From: Dendrolimus kikuchii
Taxonomy: Eukaryota; Arthropoda; Insecta; Lepidoptera; Lasiocampidae
Direction of reading: 5' to 3'
Assembly: GCA_019925095.2 (NCBI GenBank)
Contig: CM034394.1
Coordinates: 26,772,272 to 26,836,271 of the forward strand
DNA length: 64,000 nucleotides
Part shown: positions 1-9,965 of the stretch, piece by piece
Layout: each line of letters starts with the position of its first letter
Numbering within the stretch: the first letter of the stretch is position 1
Notes under the pieces: model-generated
What the model saw: only the letters and a program-made list of their open reading frames with translations
What the model was told of the DNA's origin: nothing
Database searches by the model: none
Translations under genes and position numbers: made by a program

Positions 1-140
1 GTACATACTGCGACATGGACACGTAGAATATTATTAGACTGTGTTCTTAAGTACGTGATTACCAAATACGCCGCTTGAATAATTGCTGTTCGAACTTGGC
101 TGTACTTGACTTGAGTAAGCCGAGGTTTAATTGTTAGACT

Positions 141-617
141 GCGGCCGGCGGCTACACGGTGGAGGCAATCAGGCCGCAGCTGATGGAATGGGTCACCCGC
201 GAAAGCGGAACCCTGACCTTCAGGATGACACAGATACTTACCGGACACGGGTGTTTCGATAAGTATCTGTGTCACATTGTGGGCTGCTTGCCTTCCCCGG
301 AATGCCGCCAGTGCGGCGCACCTGACACGGCGTTTCACACGCTAGTCGAATGCGCGGCATGGGCGCCGCAGCGTTTCGAACTCGAGACACAAGTAGGAGC
401 GATCGACTCGCTCTGCAGTCTGGTGAAAGCCATGCTGCATAGCAGCGATACCTGGGGGGCTGCGGTTACTTTTTGTGAGACGGTAATGTCTCTCAAAGAG
501 GCCGCCGAACGAGATAGGGAGGGGAGTATTATTGCGCGTGCTAATGCGACTCCACGCGGACGCCGGCGGTTGGCTGGCATCCGGAGACGCAGGTATGCGC
601 ATGACTTCCCACCCTGA
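141..617 (+). pseudogene. C-terminal end of LINE ORF2 (R1-like), 5'-truncated
   Basis: The frame is open from the insertion junction to the stop at 615-617, about 158 codons. A GHGCF motif is followed by CRQCGAPDTAFHTLVEC, a CX2CX7HX4C zinc-knuckle-like motif found at the C-terminus of R1-clade reverse transcriptases. The polymerase and endonuclease domains are missing, so this copy cannot encode an active enzyme. No in-frame stop interrupts the remaining part, which suggests a fairly young insertion. An initiator is not expected because the 5' end was lost on insertion. Confidence 0.8.
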
Positions 618-985
618 ATAATACCGCTTCGGGGGGCCTTTAGCTATCAAGGGAGCAAAGGATTCATCACCCCCGCTGACGAAGTGGATGTGTTCTGATT
701 CCCGGGGCACATTCAGGCACTTTTTGCGCTGGATCGGACTGGGCGTAACTACGTTCTAAGTCTCAGCCTTTCCTACAAAAAGCGCGGGGCACATGGGAGG
801 AGGGTGGTTTTAGTGGGTAGTGGTTGTTGCCCATGCAACTTCTCGGAGTCTCCACACAAGCCGGTTGATTACTGTTTGGATTGCCCCTTAAAAAGGGAAA
901 AGCTTCCATGATCAACTATGGTCTAATCCCTTGCAAAGGACCCGGTATTGTGCGTAAATAGCATTTCCCCCACCTTAAAAAAAAA
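141..985 (+). mobile_element. 5'-truncated R1-like non-LTR retrotransposon
   Basis: Contains the end of an open reading frame (141-617), a GC-rich 3' UTR and a short poly(A) run at 977-986. It is flanked by a 17-18 base direct repeat (123-140 and 986-1003, core GGTTTAATTGTTAGACT), the expected target-site duplication of target-primed reverse transcription. The insertion lies in the first part of an intron of the minus-strand spondin-like gene, 3 bases from the splice donor. The clade call rests on the C-terminal peptide and 3' UTR style and is less certain than the insertion itself. Confidence 0.85.
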
Positions 986-1003
986 AGGTTTAATTGTTAG
1001 ACT
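986..1003. repeat. 3' copy of R1-like target-site duplication
   Basis: Matches 123-140 (17 bases certain, 18 if the preceding A is counted). It contains the ACT that forms the last three bases of the minus-strand donor GTAAGT, so the duplication regenerated the donor at the insertion edge. Confidence 0.9.
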
Positions 1004-1006
1004 TAC

Positions 1007-1195
1007 CAACGTATCTCTCCCCCGGTGCGTATCTTTCCACTTCTCCGTTGATCAGTAACCGGTAGAAGTTGTCCCCGGGGGACTTGGGGGCTGCCGCCTG
1101 CTTCGGCACCAAGTCGCAGCCCAAGGCTGCGGTCAACGCAGCCAAAAACAGCGCAACTCCATATGCGCCCATTTCTTCAGGCTTACTATCTCCTG
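1007..1195 (-). CDS. Exon with signal peptide and start of reelin-type domain (F-spondin-like)
   Basis: On the minus strand an acceptor (TTTCTTTCAG) precedes base 1195, and a strong donor G|GTAAGT follows base 1007. From ATG at 1172-1170, 55 codons plus one base are read (phase 1). Residues 1-19 form a hydrophobic signal peptide ending ALG. The mature start has a cysteine, then APKSPGDNFYRLLINGE and YAPGERY. The order Cys, Pro-rich, GD, YRLLI.G, Y.PG..Y is typical of the beginning of the reeler domain of F-spondin, a secreted extracellular-matrix protein in axon guidance and adhesion. The rest of the domain should lie in exons left of the window. It could be another reelin-domain secreted protein. 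Seven in-frame codons precede the ATG inside the exon, so a start in an upstream exon is possible. Confidence 0.6.
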
Positions 1196-1347
1196 CTGAA
1201 AGAAACGATTTGCAATAGAAAGAAATTCTACTTAAGATTGGCTATTACAGCACACAGGTCAGAAAATAAAGTTTTCTCTTGTTACAAACTTTGTTTTTCG
1301 AAATCTATCTTTCTTTTTCTATTTAAACGTAACATTTATACTATTTT
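1196..1347. other. Intron start upstream of spondin-like exon, no feature seen
   Basis: AT-rich sequence. It contains the pyrimidine tract (minus strand) of the spondin exon acceptor. Bases 1334-1347 are the 5' target duplication of the next LINE. Confidence 0.5.
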
Positions 1348-1884
1348 GAATGGAGCGTTAGGTAAACTTCTAGGCGCTAAGAACCTCAGCCAGAAGGCCC
1401 AGCTTGCCATACACAACGCGGTGCTGGTACCTACGCTCACGTATGGAAGCGAGAGTTGGGAAGTAGAGTAAACGCGGTCGACATGCGAGCACTGCGCAAA
1501 AGCTGCGGAGTGACGCTCGCGGACCGCGTTCCTAATACCGAAGTAAGAAAGAGAGTTGGTCTGAAAAAGAGTGTCGGGGTGAAGGTAAGGAAAGGAATGC
1601 TCCGGTGGTTCGGGCATGTGGAAAGAATGCATGACGAAAGAATGACAATGCAAAAGTGGATGGATGCAGAAGTCGTGGAAGGCCACGACACACCTTCCAT
1701 AATCAAATTGATCGTATACAAGAGAAGGTGATGTCAGGAGCCTTAAGAACAGACGAGCGTGCATGACAAGAGTTATGAATATCAAAGAAGCAAGTGAGGT
1801 GTGTAAGAATAAGCCTAAATGGCGCTCTGTTGTTCGTGCCTACCCCGCAAGGGAACTGGCGTGAAGTTATGTATGTATGTATGT
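1348..1884 (+). mobile_element. RTE-like LINE 3' fragment with ATGT tail
   Basis: Encodes a degenerate reverse-transcriptase C-terminus (NGALGKLLGAKNLSQKAQ, LTYGSESW, MLRWFGHVERMHDERM, RGRPRHTF-type region, ending RAYPARELA-like), followed by an (ATGT)n tail. It is flanked by the 14-base target duplication ATTTATACTATTTT at 1334-1347 and 1885-1898. The frame is broken in several places. It is one of 19 copies of the family in this window and among the longest. Confidence 0.85.
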
Positions 1885-1921
1885 ATTTATACTATTTTCT
1901 AAGTTTCAGCGACTTTATGAC

Positions 1922-2138
1922 AAGTCTTGAAGGTTATTAAAATAAGATAAATTTTACGTAATTAAAATTACATTTTAACGGTTTTAACATTTTTATCTTC
2001 CGTGATCAAGGTTATTGTAAAGTGGCCAAAACGTCGAAATAAAAATAATAATAAAAGCGGTTTAAAAATCAATTAAAACCGTTAAAACGTAGTTTTAATT
2101 ACGTAAAATTTATCTTATAGTAATAACCTTCAAGACTT
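1922..2138. repeat. Foldback element (long inverted repeat), degenerate
   Basis: Left arm 1922-1987 is complementary to right arm 2074-2138 with few mismatches (AAGTCTTGAAGGTTATTA against its complement). The centre carries a decayed copy of the CTTCCGTGATCA...GTGGCC core that is perfect in the 20.84 kb copy. No coding capacity. Confidence 0.75.
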
Positions 2139-2261
2139 ATCATGTTTTGTTTTAAAATTTTAATATTGCAAGTAGCAAAATTTGTTAAAATGTTGAAGAA
2201 AATCAAATTCTTTGATATTGTATGGGAAATAAGAGGATTAATAAATATATTCCTTACTAGT

Positions 2262-2454
2262 GCCCGTGACTTTGTCCACGCTTGAATTCAATTTCCCGCG
2301 GGATTACCGGGAGACAAAGTACCATAGCATTTAAAAAAGAATGTTAGTAATGGTTTTTGTGAAAACTGTTCCAGATTAAGCTAATTTTTATGCACCCGAA
2401 CGACTAAAAACTGCTCCCGGGAAAATTCCCGCGGGATTCCCGGTATAAAAAATA
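2262..2454 (-). mobile_element. Helitron-like terminal fragment (GCCCGCGACTTCGTC type)
   Basis: Starts ACTAGTGCCCGTGACTTTGTCCACG, the complement of the CTAGT-ending terminus shared by several repeats here. It continues with CCCGCGGGATTCCCGG-like palindromic sequence. It is interrupted by the LINE at 2467-2782 and continues at 2795-2990. Confidence 0.5.
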
Positions 2455-2466
2455 TCACACATTTTA

Positions 2467-2782
2467 CATACATACATAACTTCACGCCAGTTCCCTTGCG
2501 GGGTAGGCACGAACAACAGAGTGCCATTTAGGCTTATTCTTACACACCTCACTTGCCTCTTTGACATTCATAACTCTTGTCATGCAAGCTCGTTTGTTCT
2601 TAAGGCTCCTGACATCACCTTCTGCTAGTACACGATCAATTTGATCATGGAAGGTGTGTCGTGGCCTTCCACGACTTCTGCATCCATCCACTTTTGCATT
2701 GTCATTCTTTCATCATGCATTCTTTCCACATGCCCGAACCACCGGAGCGTTCCTTTCCTTACCTTCACCCCGACACTCTCTT
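2467..2782 (-). mobile_element. RTE-like LINE 3' fragment with ATGT tail
   Basis: Minus-strand copy ending RAYPARELA followed by the CATA-repeat complement of the ATGT tail. Flanked by TCACACATTTTA at 2455-2466 and 2783-2794, a 12-base target duplication. It is inserted inside the Helitron-like repeat. Confidence 0.85.
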
Positions 2783-2794
2783 TCACACATTTTA

Positions 2795-3100
2795 TTACAT
2801 AAAATTTGCTATCGATCAGTGAAAAAATCAAATTCGATTTTTTTTTATCTAGCAATTTTAAATCATGCCCAGAAAAAGTCCTGCGTGATTTCCAGGATAC
2901 AAAGTTGCGCAGATTTTAATTTTTACGTGTGTTTAGTGTAGTTTTTACGTGAATCCCGAACAAACAGACCTAACGACAAGCAGACAAGAAATTTAAAAAA
3001 AAAATGCATTGTGTTCTCCATCGTTTATATAGTGTATTCCAGTTGGGTTTTTTTTTTAATAATTTTAATGTACAGACACGGCATGTATACAATTTTACAA
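2795..3100 (-). repeat. Continuation of Helitron-like repeat
   Basis: Resembles 25235-25535 (GTGAATC.CGAACAA, TTTATATAGTGTATTCCAG, ACAGACA.GGCATGT). It is the older element split by the LINE at 2467-2782. Confidence 0.45.
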
Positions 3101-3374
3101 TATTATAGATGAAACTCACCACCACGACGTACGGCCACTTCCAGCAGACTGTGTCACGTTATCAGCGCGCGGTGAACTGCAATGATAAAGGGTCAAATGT
3201 CCTGGGTCGACCTCAGCGTTCCAAATGCTAATCGCTTTTATTACACAAAATTGTGTTAAAATTAAACAAGCAATGATCCATGTTAACCTCATGTGCGCTC
3301 CTCACGTCATGGGAGAATCTTGCAAGAACAGCAAGAGCAACGTGAATGTAGAATCAAGTTATAAGTATTCTTTT

Positions 3375-3875
3375 TTTTTATTGCAGGAGCTCAGCAGATA
3401 GGCAGACGGCTATGGACATTTACATCACCAAAGTTGCTACAAATGCGCTGCTGCTCTCTTAAGGGAGACTGGAAGCTGGTCACTAATGCCGGAACACAAT
3501 TCAAGGTTGTTATGGCGGCATACTTTAGACCAGGGGTGGTCGCCATCCAGTCAGCCAGGTGATAGGGTATTAGCCCGACTGGATGGCTACCACCCCTGGT
3601 CTAAAGTATGTCGCCATAACAACCTTGAATTGTGTTCCGGCATTAGTGACCAGGATCCAGTCTCCCTTAAGAGATCAGCAGCGCATTTGTAGCACTTTCG
3701 GTGTTGCATATGTCCATAGGTACCGCTTTCCATCAAGTGAGTGGGCCGTCTGCCTGTCTGCTGAACTCCTGCAAAAAAAAAAAAATCAGTACCCAGTCAG
3801 CAAATACCCTACCACCTGGCTGTGGGTTGTTAAGCCGCAGGAAATTGTATTCTTTCTCCGTTCCTGCACGGATGT
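3375..3875 (-). repeat. SINE family C, minus copy, split by a second copy
   Basis: Two parts, 3375-3555 and 3802-3875, read together as one minus-strand SINE (sense 5' end at CCGTGCAGGAACGGAG, 3' end TGCAATAAAAA). Another SINE of the same family sits between them with a 9-base target duplication CCAGTCAGC. The long ORFs reported across it are repeat-derived and not genes. Confidence 0.8.
3556..3792 (+). repeat. SINE family C, plus copy nested in a minus copy
   Basis: Starts CAGGTGATAGGG and ends with a poly(A) run. Flanked by CCAGTCAGC at 3547-3555 and 3793-3801. With the host copy it makes a head-to-head inverted pair with arms of nearly 190 bp. Confidence 0.85.
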
Positions 3876-3958
3876 TTCTATGTATTCTTCGTTGGGTCTA
3901 GTCTCATTCTTCTATATTTTTCTATTGCTGGAGTAGGTAGGTACAGTTAACGTCACCA

Positions 3959-4144
3959 ATGGACAATTTCAACACCGAGGAGATACTAGCCTCGAAAGAG
4001 GGGGCCTATTGTTGCCATTTTTTACTCGAAGCGGAAGACCCACAATCAAAGGAACAGGCAAAAGGAATCACGTTTTGTGTTTTTGTCATGAGAATGTGGA
4101 GTTCCCACCAGACACTGCGAGCAGCTTTGCGCATGATTGCATAG
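3959..4144 (+). CDS. Small unrecognised ORF (61 codons)
   Basis: Begins at an ATG with MDNFNTEEILASKEGAYCCH and ends at TAG. It lies between two SINE fragments in a more GC-balanced block (3930-4145). I do not recognise it. It could be a remnant of a transposase or other repeat-encoded protein, or chance. No splice sites or upstream signals support it. Confidence 0.15.
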   Translation: MDNFNTEEILASKEGAYCCHFLLEAEDPQSKEQAKGITFCVFVMRMWSSHQTLRAALRMIA

Positions 4145-4435
4145 AAAGCGGTTAGCATAGCCTATGTCCATTAACAAAGGTGCTGCCAATGTATTGTCGG
4201 CATCGAAGTGCCGGAATACATCTCATAGTTGTTATGGCGGTATACTCTAGAGCGGTAGCCATCCAGACGAGTAAATGCCCTACCACCTGGCTGTGGGTTG
4301 TTTTGTCACCTCTTACGACAGGCTACCTGGCCGCTTTATATTACCCGTCGCCCGTTCTCATTTTGTCAAGTCCAATAAAAAAAAAGAGTATTCTGTGAGT
4401 TGTTTTTTCTCCATTCCTGCAGGGATAAGAGGTTG
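4145..4435 (-). repeat. SINE family C fragment carrying a second element's 3' end
   Basis: Diverged minus-strand SINE C sequence (CCGGAATACATCTCATAGTT, CCTACCACCTGGCTGTGGG). It is interrupted at about 4331-4390 by TATTACCCGTCGCCCGTTCTC...GTCCAATAAAAAAAA, which matches the 3' end of the element at 53625-54284. Confidence 0.6.
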
Positions 4436-4607
4436 AGGTTATTATGTTCACAGAGCATGAGGGGAATCGGATGACATCCCCCTTTGCCAGTCTTCTTCCG
4501 TCATGCCTTTAGGGCTGATTTCCAAGAGTTGTATAAGTCCACAAGCTGCACATTTACCATCCTAGTTTAAGATTCAGTATTATAGATAACCAAGTGTTGA
4601 TAATGAT

Positions 4608-4707
4608 ACAAGTCGTGCGCAGGTTTGCCGATGATACCCTCTCGCCTCCCACAACCGCGATCCTCGGTCGTAGGCGACCATCGGCAAACCTTCTGCGCAC
4701 GACTTGT
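4608..4707. repeat. 100-base hairpin
   Basis: Arm ACAAGTCGTGCGCAG + GTTTGCCGATG (4608-4633) pairs with 4679-4707, with one 2-3 base bulge. The loop is ~45 bases. It could be a short foldback element or a structured RNA; no copy elsewhere in the window was noticed. The left arm happens to read RRFADDT in one frame. Confidence 0.6.
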
Positions 4708-5193
4708 AGTCTATTGGTTTACGTCCTTTTCTATAATAATACATTTCCACCGATTCCTTACCAATGTATAAATTACAAAATGGATCTGTTTGTTCGTTCT
4801 AGACAGCCTTTCGAAAGAACTGATTATCGTGAAATTTAGCATATACTTTAGCAATGAGAATGAAGTTAACAAGAGTGACGCCGCATGAAAAGTCGTAGCA
4901 TATAACAAGCTCAGAATAAAATCACGCAAAGACATTCAAGTATTGTAGTGGAATGAGGTGGCATGGCATTCGGCCGAAATAGCGCAGGGGTTGGGCCTAA
5001 TTGCGGTGACGTCACGACCTCAAGGGTCAAGGGCGCAAACCCAACGCAGACGGGGTAACTGGCACACCCCCTGCCGACCTAATAACATTGTAACTTTATA
5101 CTTTGTTCGGTAATGGCCAAAGTTTGCTTTACTTCTATCAAAGTTTGTTTGTAACTGATTGATTTCATGAGAAATTGGACATCTTTATATTAA

Positions 5194-6430
5194 ACTAGCT
5201 GTACCCGGCAGACGTTGTCGTGCCCTTAAAAAATAAAATTAATTTTATCTGTGCAGGAACGGAGAAAGAATACAATTTCCTGCGTTGGGGTGGCCTGTCG
5301 TAATAGGCGACAAAACAACCCATAGCCAGGTGGTAGGGCATTTGTCCGACTGGATGGCTACCACCCCTGGTCTAAAGTATGTCGCCATAACAACCTTGAG
5401 TTGTGTTCCGGCATTAGTGACCAGGTTCCAATCTCCCTTAAGAGAGCAACAGCGCATTTGTAGCACCTTTGGTGTTGCAAATGTCTATAGGCGATGGTAA
5501 CCGCTTTTCATTAAGTGAGCCGTCTGCCTGTCTGCTGAACTCCTGCAATAAAAAAATATAAATAATTTTACCTAAATCCTGGAACCCGATTGCAGCGTCA
5601 TCTACCTGGTACAAATTTGAATCTAAACCATCCCGGGACCCACTTGAACACACACAAAAATAATTCACCCAAATCATACAAATCAAAATAAGTTTAAATG
5701 CCAAAATGCTAAAAGTCACCATTGCCGAAATCGGTCGATGAATGGCCTAGACACAACATTGTGACTGATGTTTTTTTTAATGACATTTTAATTTTAATGA
5801 CAATTCCAAAAACACAAAAATCATAAAAATTTGTCCAGCCGTTCTTGAGTTATAAATGGTGTAACTAACACGACTTTGTTTTATATAATATTAGCGCCCC
5901 CGGCAGACGTTGTCCTGCTCTGAAAAAATAAAAATCTAGGACCCGATCCCAGCGCCACCTACCGGTTCCAATTGTGTATTTAAACCATCCGGGGACCACC
6001 CAGTCAAATACACAAAAACAAAATCACCAAAATCGATCCAGGTGATTAGGAAGATCCTAGAACCCGATCTCAGCGCCACCTACCGGTTCCAACGGGATAA
6101 AAAGTATCCTATATCCGTCTCCTGGTTCTAAGCCACCTCCCCACCAATTTTCAGCCAAATCGCTACAGCCGTTCTTGAGTTATAAATAGTGTAACTAACA
6201 CGACTTTCTTTTATATATATAGACTAGCTGTCCCGGCAGACGTTGTTCTGCCCTGAAGAAATAAAATTTAGAACCCGATTCCAGCGCCACCTTGGTACCG
6301 CCACCGGGTCCAATTGTGAATCTAAACCATCATCAAATCCACTTGAACACACAAAAAAATTCATTCAAATCGGTCTAGCCGTTTAGGAGAAGTTCACTGT
6401 CAACACACGTACAGAAGAATTATATATATA
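5194..6430 (-). mobile_element. Cluster of Helitron-like family G fragments
   Basis: Three minus-strand starts of the form CTAGCTGTxCCCGGCAGACGT at about 5194, 5893 and 6229. Each is followed by GAACCCGAT..CAGCGCCACCT and CAAATCG..CCAGCCGTT segments. The first is interrupted by a SINE C at 5246-5557. No transposase coding is seen. Annotated together because boundaries between fragments are blurred. Confidence 0.55.
5246..5557 (+). repeat. SINE family C, near full length
   Basis: Long form of the family: sense 5' end at TGTGCAGGAACGGAGAAAG, 3' end TGCAATAAAAAAA. Flanked by TAATTTTA-like repeats, a plausible short target duplication in the surrounding Helitron-like repeat. Confidence 0.8.
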
Positions 6431-6688
6431 GAGATAGAAGATATAGATATAATAAGCACCCTTACACATATGTCTGCGTCCTCAAAACTCTTTTATGACG
6501 TTCCATTTTAATAGAATAGTGTTTTTATACTTTTTATTCTATATAAATAAAAATACAGCTTGCATATATATATTTGCGTAAAATTCGCAGAGTAGTCGAT
6601 GACGACTTCCCCGATAATATAATTAATATTAACATGGAAGAAGAGTACTATTTTCCATAGAAACGGAGCTTAAGTAATTCGTTTTCAT

Positions 6689-6961
6689 TTTTTTTTTATT
6701 GCAGGAGTTCAGCAGACAGGCAGACGGCCCACTTGATTGAAAGCGGTTACCATCGCCTATGGACATTTGCAACAGCAAAGTTGCTACAAATGCGCTGCTG
6801 CTCTCTTAAGGGAAACTGGAACCTGGTCAATAATGCCGGAATACAACTCAAGGTTGTTATGGCGACATACTCTAGACCAGGCTGTGGGTTGTTTTGTCGC
6901 CTCTTACGACAGGCCGCTCGGCCGCATAAAATCGTATTCTTTCTCCGTTCCTGCACGGATA
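6689..6961 (-). repeat. SINE family C with internal deletion
   Basis: Reads TTATTGCAGGAGTTCAGCAG at the poly(A) side and ends CCGTTCCTGCACGGAT. A segment around the CCATCCAGTCGGGCAAATG part is missing. Confidence 0.8.
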
Positions 6962-7109
6962 AATTCATTATCATTCATAGGATAAAGATGCTCCTAATAA
7001 GTTGATAAAAACACAAAGCCATATAAATTATTGTGATAAAAAGATTATGATTTATGGCTTCAGTTAAATAATGGCCTACAGACAAAAATAATATAGCAAG
7101 TGCACTCAC

Positions 7110-7233
7110 CTCGCAGGAGCTGCGCGCCGGATTCGTAATGAGGCGCGGACAGCGGTGGCTCCTGGCGGACAAATGGCCGCATCCGCACTAGTGCAGACGA
7201 CATCCACACAAATTTATTCATAGGATTTGGATT
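7110..7233 (-). CDS. Candidate exon, unrecognised
   Basis: On the minus strand an acceptor (TTTTAATTCAG) precedes base 7233 and a consensus donor GAG|GTGAGT follows base 7110. The open frame gives 41 codons plus one base (phase 0 to 1), including MSSALVRMRPFVRQEPPLSA and PHYESGAQLLR. It is GC-rich against AT-rich flanks. Phase 1 matches the 2-base start of the exon at 1007-1195, so joining the two would run in frame into its ATG. It may therefore be an upstream exon of the spondin-like gene, coding or 5' UTR. The sequence is not one I recognise, and the acceptor pyrimidine tract is weak. Confidence 0.4.
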
Positions 7234-7578
7234 CTGAATTAAAATCTTTTCAACTTTCAAGAAGTGGGGGGAGGGATACCTTGCGTAATATTCTTTCGTA
7301 TTTGTCAAATTGAGCTTCAAAGTTGTGTTTTAGTTGCTAAAGACACCTGAATTTCGTGGTCGAAACCTGTACGCAACGTTATAATGTCATGTGCAAAACG
7401 GTAAGTAATATAATGAAAAGATTTACACATCCGACATTGCCGATGTGTGATACTTAACAACTCGTGCAAACGTAACAGATATACTAGTTATAACGTATTT
7501 TCTTAAAATGGGAAAGCTCGAACCTAATATTGATGCGATTAAAGCTGAAAACTTCAAATGTAATTCTTTGTCTCTGAT

Positions 7579-7899
7579 ATTTTTTATTTTTTTTTATTGC
7601 AGGAGTTCAGCAGGCAGGCAGAGGGCCCACTTGATGGAAAGCGGTTACCATCGCCTATGGACATTTGCAACACCAAAGGTGCTACAAATGTGCTGCTGCT
7701 CTCTTAGGGGAGACCGGAACCTGGTCACTAATGCCGGAACACAACTCAAAGTTGTTATGGCGACATACCTTAGAACAGGGGTGGTAGCCATCCAGTCGGA
7801 CAAATGCCCTACCACCTGGCTGTGGGTTGTTTTGTCGCCTCTTACGACAGGCCGCCCGGCCGCAGGAAATTGTATTTTTTCTCCGTTCCTACACGGATA
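7579..7899 (-). repeat. SINE family C, long form
   Basis: Full span from TTATTGCAGGAGTTCAGCAG to CTACACGGAT. The open frame reported across it is repeat-derived. Confidence 0.85.
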
Positions 7900-8060
7900 G
7901 AATTTGGAAGATATATTGGTACTCTGATCCACGCGATATCAAAATATAATAATTAAAAAATTAAGTTAAACTATATTAACTTTAACTACTACTTTACTTA
8001 GAAACTATGAGTAGGTATTACCAATTACATTATTTAAGCGTGTCGTCACACGTAATCTTC

Positions 8061-8729
8061 TCTTATATATAAAAATGAATCGCAAAATGTATTGGTAAGC
8101 GCATAACTTGAGAACGACTTTACCGATTTTGATGAAATTTTGTGCGTGTGTTTGAGTGGGTCACTGGATGGTTTAAATCAGCAATTGGAACCGGTAGGTG
8201 GCGCTGAGATCGGGTTCTACAATCCTCCTAATCACCTGGAGCGATTTTGGTGATTATGTTTTTGTGTGTTTGAGTGGGTTCCCGGATGGTTTAGACACGC
8301 AATTAGAACCGGTAGGTGGCGGTGAGATCGGGTACTAGAATCCTTCTAATCACCGGGAGCGATTTTGGTGATTTTGCTTTTGTGTATTTGAGTGTTCCCG
8401 GATGGTTTAGATTCGCAATTAGAACCGGTAGGTGGCGGTGAGATCGGGTTCTAGAATCCTCCTAATCACCGGGAGCGATTTTTTGGTGATTTTGCTTTTG
8501 TGTATTTGAGTGTTCCCGGATGGTTTAGATTCGCAATTAGAACCGGTAGGTGGCGCTGAGATCGGGTTCTAGAATCCTCCTAATCACCGGGAGCGATTTT
8601 GGTGATTTTGTTTTTGCTTGTTTGAGTGGGTTCCCGGATGGTTTAGATCCGCAATTAGAACCGGTAGGTGGCGCGGAGATCGGGTTCTAGATTTGTTCAG
8701 AGCAAGACAACGTCTGCGGGGGCCGCTAG
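8061..8729 (+). mobile_element. Helitron-like family G element with internal minisatellite
   Basis: Begins TCTTATATATAAAAATGAATC and ends AACGTCTGCGGGGGCCGCTAG followed by T. The TC...CTAG|T ends agree with non-autonomous Helitrons, and a sister copy at 61288-61506 shows the same ends against an empty site. The interior is mostly tandem repeats. Confidence 0.6.
8151..8690. repeat. Minisatellite, about 4.5 units of ~118 bp
   Basis: Each unit contains GTTCCCGGATGGTTTAGA, GCAATTAGAACCGGTAGGTG and GATCGGGTTCTAGAATCCTC, then a GAGCGATTTTGGTGATTTTG segment. Units start near 8216, 8331, 8451 and 8571, with a partial leading unit. Confidence 0.8.
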
Positions 8730-8832
8730 TAAATAAATGAAAAGAAGAAAGATATAGAAAAAGTAATGACTAGTTAGAAGAGAGCAGGTTGATTGAACAA
8801 AAAAACAAGTGATATCGTGTCATTGATTCCCC

Positions 8833-9075
8833 GCCCTATATGTCGAGCTGCGCATACGCCGCTCGGCACGCGCGTGGCGCATTCCTGTCGCCGCCCACTG
8901 CACGCCGGCAATCCGGATATTAAGACTTATGTCACTTGAGTAATCACTTCCTAACTGTTTTGGTGTCATATTGATTTAAGACCTTCTTTGCCGTAAAGTT
9001 TTTGATGCTGCTATGAAGATTTAGGAACTGCACGGAGTCACCGCGCCCACGGTTGGAATAGCGGCGTGGAATTCT
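8833..9075. promoter_or_regulatory. CpG-rich island, possible promoter region
   Basis: GC- and CpG-rich sequence (around 8840-8925 and 9030-9075) in AT-rich surroundings. No ORF or repeat match was seen. It lies upstream, in minus-strand terms, of the 7110 and 1007 exons and could hold their transcription start. No clear TATA box or other core element was identified. Confidence 0.2.
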
Positions 9076-9650
9076 CCTCTACCGTAAAGATTTTCTAGTC
9101 GAGACTAGAAATGGGTTGCTATTATAAAAACCAGCTAAATAACGGTTGTTCCCAAATAGCCACAGCTAAGTAGTCTATCAACTTGCCAGCTGGTTAATGG
9201 TGTCGAATAAAACCGAATATTGACAATTTATGGCTTAGGTGTCAGCTCTTAGTTAGCGAGTCATTCACCCATAGACAAATAGCCATCAACTGATTTTTTG
9301 AAATGAAATGATTTATTTTGTCAGAAACATGAATATCAAAGAAGTTATAAATAAATGATTAGTACATATTTCGCCTTGTATTAACATCTTAGCCGGTTGG
9401 TTAATTTTTTGGAATTGCAGTTGATTACCCATCGGTAGTCGAGGCTAGTGTTATACCTGGCAGGCCTAGGCTCGATATTGTCAGGAACTTTGTAATATGT
9501 TTCCGATCGCTTAATTAGTTACTGCGCCATCGCAGCATATAGATAATGTTGGATTTGTTTACACCGCCATCTGTTAGCTACGTACGTTCTACTAGAAACA
9601 GACCAACGAAATGTCACGCCATATTTTTCAATTAACATAGGTAGAAGTGT
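9076..9650. other. No recognisable feature
   Basis: AT-rich sequence with no supported exon, repeat copy or structured element. Confidence 0.5.
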
Positions 9651-9654
9651 ATGT

Positions 9655-9965
9655 TTCATCCGTGCAATAACGGAGAAAGAATACAATTTCCTGCGTTGGG
9701 GCGGCCTGTCGTAAGAGGCGACAAAAAAAACCCACAGCCAGCTGGTAGGGTATTTGCCCGACTGGATGGCTACCACCCCTAGTCTAGAGTATGACCCCAT
9801 AACAGCCTTGAGTTGTGTTCCGGCATTAGTGTCCAGGTTCCAGTTTCCCTTAAGAGAGCAGCAGCGCATTTGTAGCACCTTTGGTGTTGCAAATGGCCAT
9901 AGGCGATGTTAATCGCTTTCCATCAAGTGGGCCGTCTGCCTGTCTGCTGAACACCCGCAATAAAA
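9655..9965 (+). repeat. SINE family C, long form
   Basis: Runs from ATCCGTGCAATAACGGAG to GCAATAAAAAAATAAAAAAA. Intact in layout, with scattered substitutions. Confidence 0.85.

Noticed and set aside
1336..1785. Long antisense ORFs over RTE-like copies (also 49.0, 57.0 kb)
   Set aside because: They repeat at every copy of the LINE and are antisense to its coding strand.
4594..4839. ORF containing FADD, like a reverse-transcriptase catalytic box
   Set aside because: The motif lies in a hairpin arm and no other reverse-transcriptase blocks surround it.
8151..8690. Regular repeats considered as a CRISPR-like array
   Set aside because: Units are ~118 bp direct tandem repeats without spacers, in a eukaryotic transposon.
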